Source of the DNA: a bacterium BRH_c32
Lineage (GTDB): Bacteria; Bacteroidota; Ignavibacteria; Ignavibacteriales; Melioribacteraceae
Reading direction: 5' to 3'
DNA length: 64,000 nt
Assembly (NCBI GenBank): GCA_001516025.1
Contig: LOEU01000019.1
Span: 1-64,000, forward strand
Position 1 is the stretch's first letter. Each line of letters begins with the position of its first letter. Both the position numbers and the translations under genes were made by a program. Under the pieces are notes generated by a model, which was not told the DNA's origin, made no database searches, and saw only the letters and a program-made list of their open reading frames with translations. This document shows, piece by piece, positions 33,608-42,534 of the stretch.

Positions 33608-33802
33608 TTAATCCGGGAGTGGGCAGACCCACTTAATTTTATTTTTCGGATCATTTGTTTTTGGGCGATGTTTAGAAAACTCAATATCAATCTTCTGCAT
33701 TTCGAGCATATCAAGATATTTTTCCTCGAACGGTTTTTGTGCAGCTTTTTTATGAAACTCAATCTTACTTTTATAAATTTTTTCTAAAGTTTTCTTCATC
33801 AT
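33608..33802 (-). CDS. small conserved-looking hypothetical protein
   Basis: 64 residues from the tandem ATGATG at 33802; an upstream in-frame ATG at 33919 would add 39 residues of unlikely composition. The product is basic: KTLEKIYKSKIEFHKKAAQ, FEEKYLDMLEMQKIDIEF, KIKWVCPLPD. A broken copy of its 5' end lies 1 kb away (32755-32804), showing that the gene has been duplicated. Function unknown. Confidence 0.5.
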   Translation of the reverse strand: MMKKTLEKIYKSKIEFHKKAAQKPFEEKYLDMLEMQKIDIEFSKHRPKTNDPKNKIKWVCPLPD

Positions 33803-33960
33803 GATACCTGATTGATAGGAACTAATATACAAAATTATTAGAATATTTTGGTGGGAGCAGAGATTAATCGGGGATTTGAAATAAGAACAAAAATTAGGTG
33901 GGTCAATTTTGGTGTGCAAAACGGGTTAATCTACAATGGGAATTTGGAATAAGCTAATTA

Positions 33961-33990
33961 TTGACAAATTTCAATATAATATGTTATATT
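33961..33990 (+). promoter_or_regulatory. promoter with overlapping operator before the Panacea pair
   Basis: TTGACA (33961-33966), an 18-bp spacer and TATATT (33985-33990) form a good sigma-70-like promoter 70 bases before the start codon. AATATAA (33973-33979) and TTATATT (33984-33990) are a 7-bp inverted repeat around TATG, covering the -10, as expected for autoregulation. Confidence 0.5.
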
Positions 33991-34060
33991 ATAGCAACGT
34001 TGTGAATTAATTTTTGCAACTAAGTTCCATTTAGAATACGATAAGAACAGAAATAAAAAA

Positions 34061-34576
34061 ATGATAAAAGAAATAAAAAATATCGAAAAGATTGACTCAT
34101 TAAAATTGAGCGAATATATACTTTATAAGGGCGGTGCAATGTCGCACCTTAAACTCCAAAAAATTCTATATTATATCCAAGCTTATCATTTAGCCTATTT
34201 TGAAATGCCATTGATTGACGATGAATTTGAGGCATGGGTTCATGGACCTGTTTCAAGAAAATTATATAATAATGTAAAAGGGTCATCAGTATTATATAAG
34301 GAAGTAGGATATGATAATGAAAATGGGAAAGAGAATCCTGAAGTTTACTTGAAAAATAAACTAACAGAGGAACAAGTAGATTTAATTGACGATGTAATAA
34401 ATGAATTAAAAGATATGAGCGGATTTGAATTAGAAAGTTTAACTCATTCTGAAGCTCCATGGTTAGAAGCTCGAGAGGGCGTTTCTATCTCCGAAAGATG
34501 CGAAAATATCATCTCGCAGGAATCAATGAAGGAGTATTATAAGCAGCAATTATATGGCAAAGAAATCGAAAGTTAA
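34061..34576 (+). CDS. Panacea-domain (DUF4065) antitoxin
   Basis: 171 residues. GGAMSHLKLQKILYYIQAYHLA and FEAWVHGPVSRKLYNNVK are the hallmark segments of the Panacea/DUF4065 domain, known from the SocA-type and PanA antitoxins that neutralise very different toxins. About 30 residues precede the domain, less than in family members with an added DNA-binding part. The downstream gene overlaps it by 23 bases, the usual antitoxin-toxin coupling. Confidence 0.8.
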   Translation: MIKEIKNIEKIDSLKLSEYILYKGGAMSHLKLQKILYYIQAYHLAYFEMPLIDDEFEAWVHGPVSRKLYNNVKGSSVLYKEVGYDNENGKENPEVYLKNKLTEEQVDLIDDVINELKDMSGFELESLTHSEAPWLEAREGVSISERCENIISQESMKEYYKQQLYGKEIES

Positions 34577-35006
34577 GCCGCATACGAAAAAAAGCTCAAT
34601 TACACGTGCGATAAATTCCATAAAAGAAGCTCAAGCAGAAAACCTCGTAGATGATGAATATTTCCTATTCTCTCTTAGACAATTCGATTCAACTCAAGGA
34701 GAAACTTTCAAATTTTGGCAAGATAATTTGATATTAGCTGATTTAATGAATGTATTAAAAGGTTATAGCTGCAGCACATTAAAGTCCCAAGTCGATAAAA
34801 ATAAATTCACTATTTATGGAGATTTCCCTCCGGCTGATAAAACAGAATTCCATCATCCAAAGCATGTACCCGAAGATGCAAGATGGGCAAGAATACATAT
34901 AACTGGTAAGCATATTTTAGCAGGTCATATAGTCGGAAATGTTTTTTATATTGTATTTTTAGATTTTCACCATAAATTTTGGATTTCTAATAACGCAGAA
35001 AATTAA
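34554..35006 (+). CDS. candidate toxin paired with the Panacea antitoxin
   Basis: 150 residues. The N-terminus is basic (AKKSKVKPHTKKSS); the middle holds LFSLRQFDSTQGETFKFWQ; the C-terminus ARWARIHITGKHILAGHIVGNVFYIVFLDFHHKFW has the ring of a RelE-like or similar small RNase strand region with histidines, but I cannot name a family. Its place after a Panacea gene with a 23-base overlap makes a toxin role the best inference. Confidence 0.55.
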   Translation: MAKKSKVKPHTKKSSITRAINSIKEAQAENLVDDEYFLFSLRQFDSTQGETFKFWQDNLILADLMNVLKGYSCSTLKSQVDKNKFTIYGDFPPADKTEFHHPKHVPEDARWARIHITGKHILAGHIVGNVFYIVFLDFHHKFWISNNAEN

Positions 35007-35333
35007 AACTACTCACGTTTCCCATCTTCTGGTTTCGGTTCGCTGACTCTACCGTAAGATTCAGTTTCAGTTGGATAAACGGTTTCCTTTGGGAAATATT
35101 CATTTCTTGGCATTCCGGGGATATCACTAAGAGTAATATCAAGAGCGGTTCGGGATATCCGAATAACTGAATAATTTAAGATGGGCTGAATGTAAGTATG
35201 ACAATGTATTTGGATTTTGATAAGGAAATGAAAAGTATGTTAGATATTAGTCCGGAAAAGGATGAGGCTATTGGATGAATTAGAGGGCGCTGTTTACGAT
35301 TATAATTGTCTCAAAAGGAATATCAACGTGCGG
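35007..35333. pseudogene. gene-free stretch with remnants
   Basis: No intact gene. On the reverse strand 35243-35005 is open for about 78 codons without a start and ends in a well-formed tail (SDIPGMPRNEYFPKETVYPTE then SYGRVSEPKPEDGKRE), which looks like the C-terminus of a lost gene that I cannot identify. On the forward strand a 26-codon piece (35199-35279) resembles the end of a nitroreductase-type protein only weakly. Confidence 0.3.
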
Positions 35334-36041
35334 TTAAAGAATGAAGGAGAGGGCGATGCCGCCGTTGAAGGCGGTGAAGTTTTGGTAGCCGGCTAAGAGT
35401 TTGATATGGTTATTTAATAGGCTCAAACGAATGCCTCCATTAAAATGTTCGGCATCATATTCCAATAATATTTCTGCGAAATTAAAAAATGATGCAGAAA
35501 CGCCACCAAATACACCAATAAATTCATAGTCAGATGCTTTTATAATATCAGAACCATAACCGATAGTGGTCTGAATATTATTTACAGGTGAATCAAAAGT
35601 GAAGTTTTTTGTTGTAACGATATAAAGTGAATTGAAATGATTTGCAGCTTCAAGTGTACTTATAGGATTATTAGCTCCAATAGCGATTGCCGGCGTATAA
35701 GCGGATTCGCTTATGAAACGAAGCCGGAAATTTGCCATGCGATCTACTGTATGACGTGATTTAACAGGTATATTCATTAGTCTCGTGATTCGAAAACCAA
35801 CTTCCAAAAATGGGAGATAATTAATATTTATAAAAGCATTAAAAACATCTCGAGTGCCTCCGCCATAATCTAGATATTTCTTATTTAGGAAATTAGCGCC
35901 AAACCACACAGAATTTGTCTGATTCATATCTGCAGTCGGAATAGAAAATAAGCCTGACATACCCGAAAGAGATTGCGCCGTAATAATATCTGATGATATT
36001 AGAAAACCGATTAACACTAATATTATTTTATATTTCTTCAT
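35334..36041 (-). CDS. YjbH-like outer-membrane protein for exopolysaccharide
   Basis: 235 residues with a signal peptide (1-22) and SGLFSIPTADMNQTNSVWFG and FLEVGFRITRLM, which match the YjbH/YmcA family of outer-membrane barrels linked to exopolysaccharide export. It is about a third of the length of full YjbH proteins, so it carries only one barrel domain. It is the last gene of the polysaccharide locus, 37 bases after the priming sugar transferase. Confidence 0.65.
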   Translation of the reverse strand: MKKYKIILVLIGFLISSDIITAQSLSGMSGLFSIPTADMNQTNSVWFGANFLNKKYLDYGGGTRDVFNAFININYLPFLEVGFRITRLMNIPVKSRHTVDRMANFRLRFISESAYTPAIAIGANNPISTLEAANHFNSLYIVTTKNFTFDSPVNNIQTTIGYGSDIIKASDYEFIGVFGGVSASFFNFAEILLEYDAEHFNGGIRLSLLNNHIKLLAGYQNFTAFNGGIALSFIL

Positions 36042-36078
36042 TTATATAATTATTTCTCATTATATTTATAAAATTATA

Positions 36079-38013
36079 TCAAGCCGAACGAGCACGTTTA
36101 ATAAAAATATTAAATAGTGCAGAGAAAAGATAATTAATATCCGTCAAAAAAGGATTTTTTTCGTAAGCAATTAGATATCGCATTTCTGAAGCCATAATTT
36201 CTTCGAGAGTCTTTGGCATATCTTTATAGAAAGGAGGAATGAGTCCCGGTTTATGTCGTAATCTTTTTTCCCTAAGTTCAGCGGAGTATAAAGAGAGATA
36301 ATGCTGACTTAATGGTCTGACGCCAACCAATTTAAGTTCACCTCGAAAGAAATTAATAAACATTGGAAATTCATCAAGCCATAATTTTCTGAGGAATCTA
36401 CCCCATGAAGTAATTCGGAAATCATTAGAGAATTTCCCCCCTTCCTGCAGATTAAACTTCTCGAATACAAGTTTTTGGAGGTATTCGGCATAGGGATGCA
36501 TAGTACGCATTTTATAAACGAAAATCATTTTTCCATTCTTTCCGAGCCGTCTCATTTTGAATAATGGTCCGTAAGATGGATTTTTATCTTTAGATGGTTC
36601 TTTTACTTTTTTAGCAATAAACCAGAGATAATTATTCATTGCAGCAAAATTAGTTACTTCAAAGCCGCAATAATATAATCTTCCGAGCCCTTCGGCTAAT
36701 GAAAAAGCGCGGTTCTTCCCTTTTGTTAATTCAAAATAGATATTTTTTAGGAATGGGAGTTTTGGGAATGCACGTTTCCAGATAAAATCAAAGAAATAGA
36801 AAAAATGCCCGAGATAAAAGGGATATGATTCTACGATGCGCTTATATCGAAAACGTATCGGTTCAAATCGACCAATAAAAACACCATTATTAACCAATTT
36901 TTTATTTACTTCAATGAAATAAAGATTAAGCCGGCGCATATCATTCATCTGATGAAGATTAAGGAAAAAATCGAGCGATTCATCGGGGAATACTTCTACG
37001 TTATAAAGATCAGATGACCGGATTACCATTGATTTCATTATATCGATCGAATTGAGTTCGATATTATTGGCGATAAAATAGTAAAGTCCGATATCTTTTT
37101 TTAGATAAACATTTTTTAATTTTTCATCGAATTGAGGAGAAGAGAAACCATTATTTTCGAGTAATATTTTCCCGCTTTCTTCCGGCATAGTAAAATTATC
37201 AAATTCTTGATAGGTAGTTGCTTTTAGGAATTTAAGATTCACTTCATCGGTATCGGCTGGAGTTCTTTTTATATAGAAATAGATTAGGAACGAAAATGAA
37301 AGACCGGAATAAAGGAATACCGATTGGAAAAAATTTACTCGTACCGTTTCATCGAGTCGAACAATGAATATCATAAAACCCGTAAGAGCGAGCCAAATTA
37401 CATAAGACTTTATGTGTCCCCACGAGGATTTCCAGAAACCGCGGGAAAGTTCAATCGGTTGGAAATGATGAGTAATTGAAACGGCGGCGAACCAAGTACC
37501 GAAGAATCCGAATATGAGATATGCATTATTAAGAAAGAAATCAAGACCGTGGAAGCGGTTAAAAATTAGGTAAAAAAGGGCGGCAATGAATAGAATTATT
37601 TCTATGAAGAAAGATTGAGTAGAGAGAATAATTTTAAGCGATTTAGAAGCTTTTATCTCCTTTCGGAGACGAAGGCGGAGCCAGATCAGTTCGATTATGA
37701 GAGCAAAGAGTAGAGATAAAATTAAAGTTGTACGGGAAATATCACCTATTTGGAAAAAATTAGCGAGAAATGCGAGGAGACCAAGCATAAGAAAGAAGGA
37801 GATAAAATAGGATTTAGTGGCATCGGCGAAACCGGAGAACGATTTCACTTTGAATTTTTGAGTAAAAAGAGAAGTAGAGGCAGCGGAGATTAGATAAAAT
37901 AATAGGTAGTAGTAATATTCAGAAGTGGGAGCGACCAATCCCCTTTTGTAGAGATAAACTGCTACAAAGGAGAAAAAATAAATAAAGATTTCGGAGATAT
38001 AGAGACTAAGCAC
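36079..38013 (-). CDS. priming sugar-phosphate transferase (bacterial sugar transferase family)
   Basis: 644 residues. The first 250 contain several membrane segments (LYISEIFIYFFSFVAVYLY and four or five more); the last 180 carry the polyprenyl-phosphate sugar transferase core: YKMRTMHPYAEYLQ, SWGRFLRKLWLDEFPMFINF, RGELKLVGVRPL, KPGLIPPFY. It loads the first sugar phosphate onto the lipid carrier. The long middle part and the non-canonical 'GVRPL' for 'GPRP' are unusual. It starts 1 base after the amidotransferase fusion ends. Confidence 0.82.
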   Translation of the reverse strand: MLSLYISEIFIYFFSFVAVYLYKRGLVAPTSEYYYYLLFYLISAASTSLFTQKFKVKSFSGFADATKSYFISFFLMLGLLAFLANFFQIGDISRTTLILSLLFALIIELIWLRLRLRKEIKASKSLKIILSTQSFFIEIILFIAALFYLIFNRFHGLDFFLNNAYLIFGFFGTWFAAVSITHHFQPIELSRGFWKSSWGHIKSYVIWLALTGFMIFIVRLDETVRVNFFQSVFLYSGLSFSFLIYFYIKRTPADTDEVNLKFLKATTYQEFDNFTMPEESGKILLENNGFSSPQFDEKLKNVYLKKDIGLYYFIANNIELNSIDIMKSMVIRSSDLYNVEVFPDESLDFFLNLHQMNDMRRLNLYFIEVNKKLVNNGVFIGRFEPIRFRYKRIVESYPFYLGHFFYFFDFIWKRAFPKLPFLKNIYFELTKGKNRAFSLAEGLGRLYYCGFEVTNFAAMNNYLWFIAKKVKEPSKDKNPSYGPLFKMRRLGKNGKMIFVYKMRTMHPYAEYLQKLVFEKFNLQEGGKFSNDFRITSWGRFLRKLWLDEFPMFINFFRGELKLVGVRPLSQHYLSLYSAELREKRLRHKPGLIPPFYKDMPKTLEEIMASEMRYLIAYEKNPFLTDINYLFSALFNIFIKRARSA

Positions 38014-38014
38014 A

Positions 38015-40048
38015 CTAATATAATTTTGGGATTTGATTCACTTTTTTGATAACAGTTTCAAAATCGAGACCAATAATTTCTAAATACCATTTGATCGATT
38101 CGAATCGAGGTTTATTCTCTTCATTCACTAATTTTAATGCCTCCTCACGGGTAAGCATTCCTTCACGTATTTGATTACTTCTGAATGTATCATATTCGCT
38201 AAAACCTGCAACAGTATAATAAACATAATTATAGAATCCTGCGGTTCCATCACCAATACGCCAGGTAGTTTTAGTATCAATGGCTGTTTCCCATTGATAC
38301 TCATCCATTATTAGATTTTCAATTTCTTTTTCATCCCAACGATAGTAATCGAACATCGAATAATAATCACTCTTTTTTGCCATATACCTTGATGCAAAAG
38401 ACCCAAGTGTATCAAGAATTGATTGATTAATATAAGACGGACTTTTAATAATGTTTTTTCCGACGTATCCGAATAACTTCAACTGATCTGCAATAGAGAT
38501 TGAATAAATTCTTTTTTTGTTAAATCTTAGAGGTAATCCGCAAAATCCCACTTTAAAATCAGTATTTTCTAATGGGTTAATTCCCCATATATTTAATTTT
38601 ATATCATTTTGTTTTTTTACTTTATCTGTATAATAAAAGAAGAATTTATCCCCCGCCATGAAAAGTGGTATCATGCCAAGTTCCGGATTTTTGAGCCAAG
38701 CTAATATATTTTTTCTAATATTATTTCTTTTCCATCGTATATCGGCTGAAACAATAATATTTTCGACACCTAATTTGCCGGTAACACGCGCAATATTTCG
38801 CCTGCCTAAATCAGTTACCATTCCCCAATCATAAGTAAAAGCTATCGGATTCATTTTAAGAATATTTTTAACAATATGAAGAACATAAGTACTATCTCTA
38901 CCCCCACTGAAAGGGACTAAAATATCGGGCGAACCATCTTTTTTTCTATATGGTTCTACTAATTCTTTCAGCTCTTCTATTGGTTTTGGCTGATTTTTCT
39001 TCACATAATTATTACAAATATTACAAACACCATTTATATCAAATTCAATGAAAGGAAATGATTCGGGGAGCAGACATTTTTTGCATCTTTTTATATTATC
39101 TATTACATCAATATTATATTCAAGCAATTTTTTTTCAGTATCATCTATTAATGCATTAGTAAATTTAGAAGGATCAACTACTGCATGAAGTTGTTTATTC
39201 ACCGGGTGGTGATTTGTTATATTGATTTGATAATTATCTGATTTATTGGCAGGAATAATATTTTGCTTTTCGTCATTTAAATCAAAATGATTTATTTCAC
39301 ACATTTTTAAATTGACTATGAATCCGTGATTTGCAGATACTTGTGTTAATTCAAACGACTGACTAAATAGCTTTTGATTTTTATCTACTAATTTTTGAAG
39401 TATATTTTTTTCAGAGGCATAAATAAAAATATCAGTGTGGTTTGTCAAAATATATAAGGAACCATTATTTGTATAAACTAAAAATTCATCTCTGTTATTT
39501 ATAAAAAATCCTGTCGAAACAGTTCCAAGTAATTCAGAATTTGTTTTTCTTATTGAATCGATAGAATTACCTAGTTCATTTAAATAATATCTAAAAACAG
39601 AATAAATAACTTCAGTATCAATTTCATATTCTCTCTTCAAGGATGGAAATTTATTCCAAAGTATATCTTCATTAACGATAATACCATTATGAACACCTAC
39701 AATTCCATCTTTTACGACTGGCTGATTATTTACATCCTCAAGCTGTGAACCATTTGTAACTAATCTTGCATGACCTAAAGCAGCAAATATTCCTGTATTA
39801 TTTCGATCAGAAATATCTTCAAGAATAATATTCTTAAAAACTTCATATTCTTTTGTTCTTAATAAATTATCAACTGAGATAGGTCCTTTAAGAACATTAA
39901 TACTCTTTTGTGAATAAGACCTAAAAGCCAATCCGGAAGAATCTTTACCTCTAACTTGAGATAATTTTGCAATATCTTCAAGAACATTAACGAGTTCTTC
40001 AGTATTATATACTTCTTTTTTGGCAATTACGCCGAATATTCCACACAT
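38015..40048 (-). CDS. class II glutamine amidotransferase fused to N-acetyl sugar amidotransferase
   Basis: 677 residues. The N-terminal 280 are a glutaminase of the purF/asparagine-synthase type with catalytic Cys2 in MCGIFGVI and HNGIIVN. The C-terminal 370 have a four-cysteine zinc knuckle (CKKCLLPESFP and CNICN) and the PP-loop ILVPFSGGRDSTYV, as in WbpG/WbuX-type sugar amidotransferases that make acetamidino groups. In Pseudomonas ammonia comes from separate HisH/HisF-like partners; here the glutaminase is built in. It is the only such gene in the locus and lies next to a DUF354 gene. Confidence 0.82.
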   Translation of the reverse strand: MCGIFGVIAKKEVYNTEELVNVLEDIAKLSQVRGKDSSGLAFRSYSQKSINVLKGPISVDNLLRTKEYEVFKNIILEDISDRNNTGIFAALGHARLVTNGSQLEDVNNQPVVKDGIVGVHNGIIVNEDILWNKFPSLKREYEIDTEVIYSVFRYYLNELGNSIDSIRKTNSELLGTVSTGFFINNRDEFLVYTNNGSLYILTNHTDIFIYASEKNILQKLVDKNQKLFSQSFELTQVSANHGFIVNLKMCEINHFDLNDEKQNIIPANKSDNYQINITNHHPVNKQLHAVVDPSKFTNALIDDTEKKLLEYNIDVIDNIKRCKKCLLPESFPFIEFDINGVCNICNNYVKKNQPKPIEELKELVEPYRKKDGSPDILVPFSGGRDSTYVLHIVKNILKMNPIAFTYDWGMVTDLGRRNIARVTGKLGVENIIVSADIRWKRNNIRKNILAWLKNPELGMIPLFMAGDKFFFYYTDKVKKQNDIKLNIWGINPLENTDFKVGFCGLPLRFNKKRIYSISIADQLKLFGYVGKNIIKSPSYINQSILDTLGSFASRYMAKKSDYYSMFDYYRWDEKEIENLIMDEYQWETAIDTKTTWRIGDGTAGFYNYVYYTVAGFSEYDTFRSNQIREGMLTREEALKLVNEENKPRFESIKWYLEIIGLDFETVIKKVNQIPKLY

Positions 40049-40057
40049 ACTAACGAC

Positions 40058-41131
40058 CTACCTAAATTTAGATTGATACTCTGGGTTTTTCTGAAGTATT
40101 TTCTTACTCTGAGGATAATTTTCTATTAACCATACAAGAAATGCAGTCGGATCAATTTTATCCTCTAATAATTTGTCACGCAATCTCATATAATCAATAC
40201 CGCCACTCAATATTTTAATTGCTTTGGTTAGAATATCATGTTGATTGTGTAAATAAAAAAGCAAACCTGCTTTCCTTTCATCATCCAGATAACCCATTAG
40301 AGGAAGACTATTTATATAAATTGCAGGCACACCTAAAAGCGCACACTCGGATGCCATGGTTCCGCCCTCGCCAATATATAAGGCTGCATAGGCTAATACA
40401 TCATGAATTTTTTCTGGTGAGACTTTTATTTCAAATTCTTTTAATTTCTCAGGAATGGCACCCTCTGAGGAAATTAGAACTTTACAATAATTTTTGAGTT
40501 CATACACCAAATTTATTTTTTCTTCAACATTTAGTTTTTTTTGACCAATGTCATGAAACGCTTCCCAGCTTACAAATCGCAAAAAAATAAATTTTTCATG
40601 CGGAGGTATATTTAATTGATTAAGTACATTTGGATTTGGAGTAAATCTATTCTTATGAAGGTAAAAAGACTCCATATATGCATTAAAACGAAAATGATTT
40701 TTCCCAATATTTTCGTAAAAACTAGAAGGTGTTAAAATAAAATTAGTAAAAGGTTTATATAATTTTCTATTCAATTTTGCATGTTCAGTATCTTCAAATG
40801 ATATGTGAGGAATCCTAAGTAAGTATGATGCAACAGCGCAAGGAGTAGAGCCAAAACTCAAGACATAATCAGGTCTCCTCTTTAAATAAAAAAAGAAAAA
40901 ACGTACTGTGGTTATGAGCAAATATAATGCTTTACCAATAATAGCACCTGTTCCTATTGTTCCTCTGCCTGTGCTTATATAAGAAAGTTGATAAGCATTT
41001 AAAAGCTGTTGTAAAACATCTTTATCTCTTGCTGTAATTAAAATATCATGATTCTTGGATTTCATGATGTTTATAAAATATTTAAAATAGTGAATATTTG
41101 CCGGGTGTATCAAGTCAACAATTATTCTCAT
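40058..41131 (-). CDS. DUF354 family glycosyltransferase-like protein
   Basis: 357 residues of GT-B-like fold: DLIHPANIHYFKYFINIM at the start, TARDKDVLQQLL, DYVLSFGSTPCAVASYL, ISFEDTEHAKLN, GEGGTMASECALLGVPAIYI at the C-terminal nucleotide site. The DUF354 family accompanies acidic capsule and O-antigen clusters and resembles UDP-GlcNAc 2-epimerase and glycosyltransferases. Exact reaction unknown. Confidence 0.7.
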   Translation of the reverse strand: MRIIVDLIHPANIHYFKYFINIMKSKNHDILITARDKDVLQQLLNAYQLSYISTGRGTIGTGAIIGKALYLLITTVRFFFFYLKRRPDYVLSFGSTPCAVASYLLRIPHISFEDTEHAKLNRKLYKPFTNFILTPSSFYENIGKNHFRFNAYMESFYLHKNRFTPNPNVLNQLNIPPHEKFIFLRFVSWEAFHDIGQKKLNVEEKINLVYELKNYCKVLISSEGAIPEKLKEFEIKVSPEKIHDVLAYAALYIGEGGTMASECALLGVPAIYINSLPLMGYLDDERKAGLLFYLHNQHDILTKAIKILSGGIDYMRLRDKLLEDKIDPTAFLVWLIENYPQSKKILQKNPEYQSKFR

Positions 41132-41137
41132 TGTAGC

Positions 41138-42505
41138 CTATTCATTGATTATGAATCTTCTTTTATTAGACTTTGTTAGTGGTATATTATCTACGATATT
41201 TATATCAACTTTTGTCTCAAATTGATTGCTCCAATAATCTGCAATATATTTTTGAACAGACCTATTGAAATTTTTATTAACTATTAAGTTCAAGGTGACT
41301 GAGCACTCCTTATGCTTAATTATTTGAAACTGTTCTACTGATTTATTTAATTGTTGGTTATCATTCTGAAAAAAAACAGTAAAATTATGAACTATAAATC
41401 TCTGCCCATTATTAAATTCCAATACATCATTATCTCTTCCAATTATTTTAGTGATTGGCAGCAATGATCTACCACAAGTACATTTCTTAATTGAAGCTTC
41501 TATTAAGTCCTGTGTATCATAACGGATGAACGGATGAGCATAATTCCATAAATCGGTTGATATCAACCTGCCTACGCCGTTTTTTAAAATTTTTTCAGAA
41601 TTGTCAAGTATTTCAGTAATTCCATATTCCATTGCCGAATGATAACAACTATGCGTTGGACACTCAAATACTGTAGAATTGCCTTCGCTCCCATATGAAT
41701 CAAATATTTTGCAACCGAATGCTTCTTCAATTTCTCTTCTATTTTCTTGAAATAGAGTATTACCAGTTGTATTTATAGCTTTTATATTAAAAGAATTAAT
41801 TGGATATTTTTTAATATACCTGGATAAATATATTAAAGGATCGGGGTAACATCTTAAAAAAGCAGGTTGATATTTTGCAATTCTTTGTAAAATGGTTTCA
41901 AAATTATCATCTGAAAGAGGATTGGTGTTAAGATATAAATTCCTTGTTATAAAATCTTGAATATTTTTTAGCTTATTTTCCCTTAAACCATTACTAAGTT
42001 TAATAAATTTATCTCCCAATCTATAGTCCATCCAATACCACCCACGTAAATTGGCAGCAATGTTCATTGAATATGCATCCTTAGTCCGAAAATAAAATAA
42101 AGGTTCACCAGTAGAACCACTTGAGCTGCTTTTAATTAAATCATTAGTTGAAAAAGAAGAAGATAAGAATCTCGAGGTACCTTCAGATTTTATTATTGAT
42201 TTATTAAGAATTGGTAACTTTTGAAGATCACGAATAGTTTTTATATCATCGATTTTTAACTTCAGATCTTTAAATAGATCTTTATAATAAGGTACTGTTT
42301 CGACAGAATGTTTGATTAATTCTCTTAATCTTTTTTCCTGATAATCAATTAGTCTTTGTTCTTCCCACCATTGACTGTCTAACAATAGTTGAAGATATTT
42401 GGAAATTTTATAGCCAAATAGTAAATCGTTAGCTTTGAGAATTATTTTTTCTGATGTATTATTAATAATTTTTTTTTTCATATTGAAATATTTATTAATT
42501 TTCAT
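41138..42505 (-). CDS. CapK/PaaK-like adenylate-forming enzyme
   Basis: 455 residues with the adenylation signature SSSGSTGEPLFYFRT and SYGSEGNSTVFECP, IGRDNDVLEFNNG, like phenylacetate-CoA ligase and the CapK proteins of capsule loci. It probably activates an acyl group for sugar decoration; the substrate cannot be told. AGGAG lies 6 bases before the ATG at 42505. It sits between DUF354 and a GT4 gene. Confidence 0.72.
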   Translation of the reverse strand: MKINKYFNMKKKIINNTSEKIILKANDLLFGYKISKYLQLLLDSQWWEEQRLIDYQEKRLRELIKHSVETVPYYKDLFKDLKLKIDDIKTIRDLQKLPILNKSIIKSEGTSRFLSSSFSTNDLIKSSSSGSTGEPLFYFRTKDAYSMNIAANLRGWYWMDYRLGDKFIKLSNGLRENKLKNIQDFITRNLYLNTNPLSDDNFETILQRIAKYQPAFLRCYPDPLIYLSRYIKKYPINSFNIKAINTTGNTLFQENRREIEEAFGCKIFDSYGSEGNSTVFECPTHSCYHSAMEYGITEILDNSEKILKNGVGRLISTDLWNYAHPFIRYDTQDLIEASIKKCTCGRSLLPITKIIGRDNDVLEFNNGQRFIVHNFTVFFQNDNQQLNKSVEQFQIIKHKECSVTLNLIVNKNFNRSVQKYIADYWSNQFETKVDINIVDNIPLTKSNKRRFIINE

Positions 42506-42534
42506 TATACTCCTAACAAATTAATTTTTAATAT

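Noticed and set aside
35199..35279. 26-codon forward ORF resembling a nitroreductase C-terminus
   Set aside because: Too short and similarity too weak to call a gene; mentioned only as a possible remnant.
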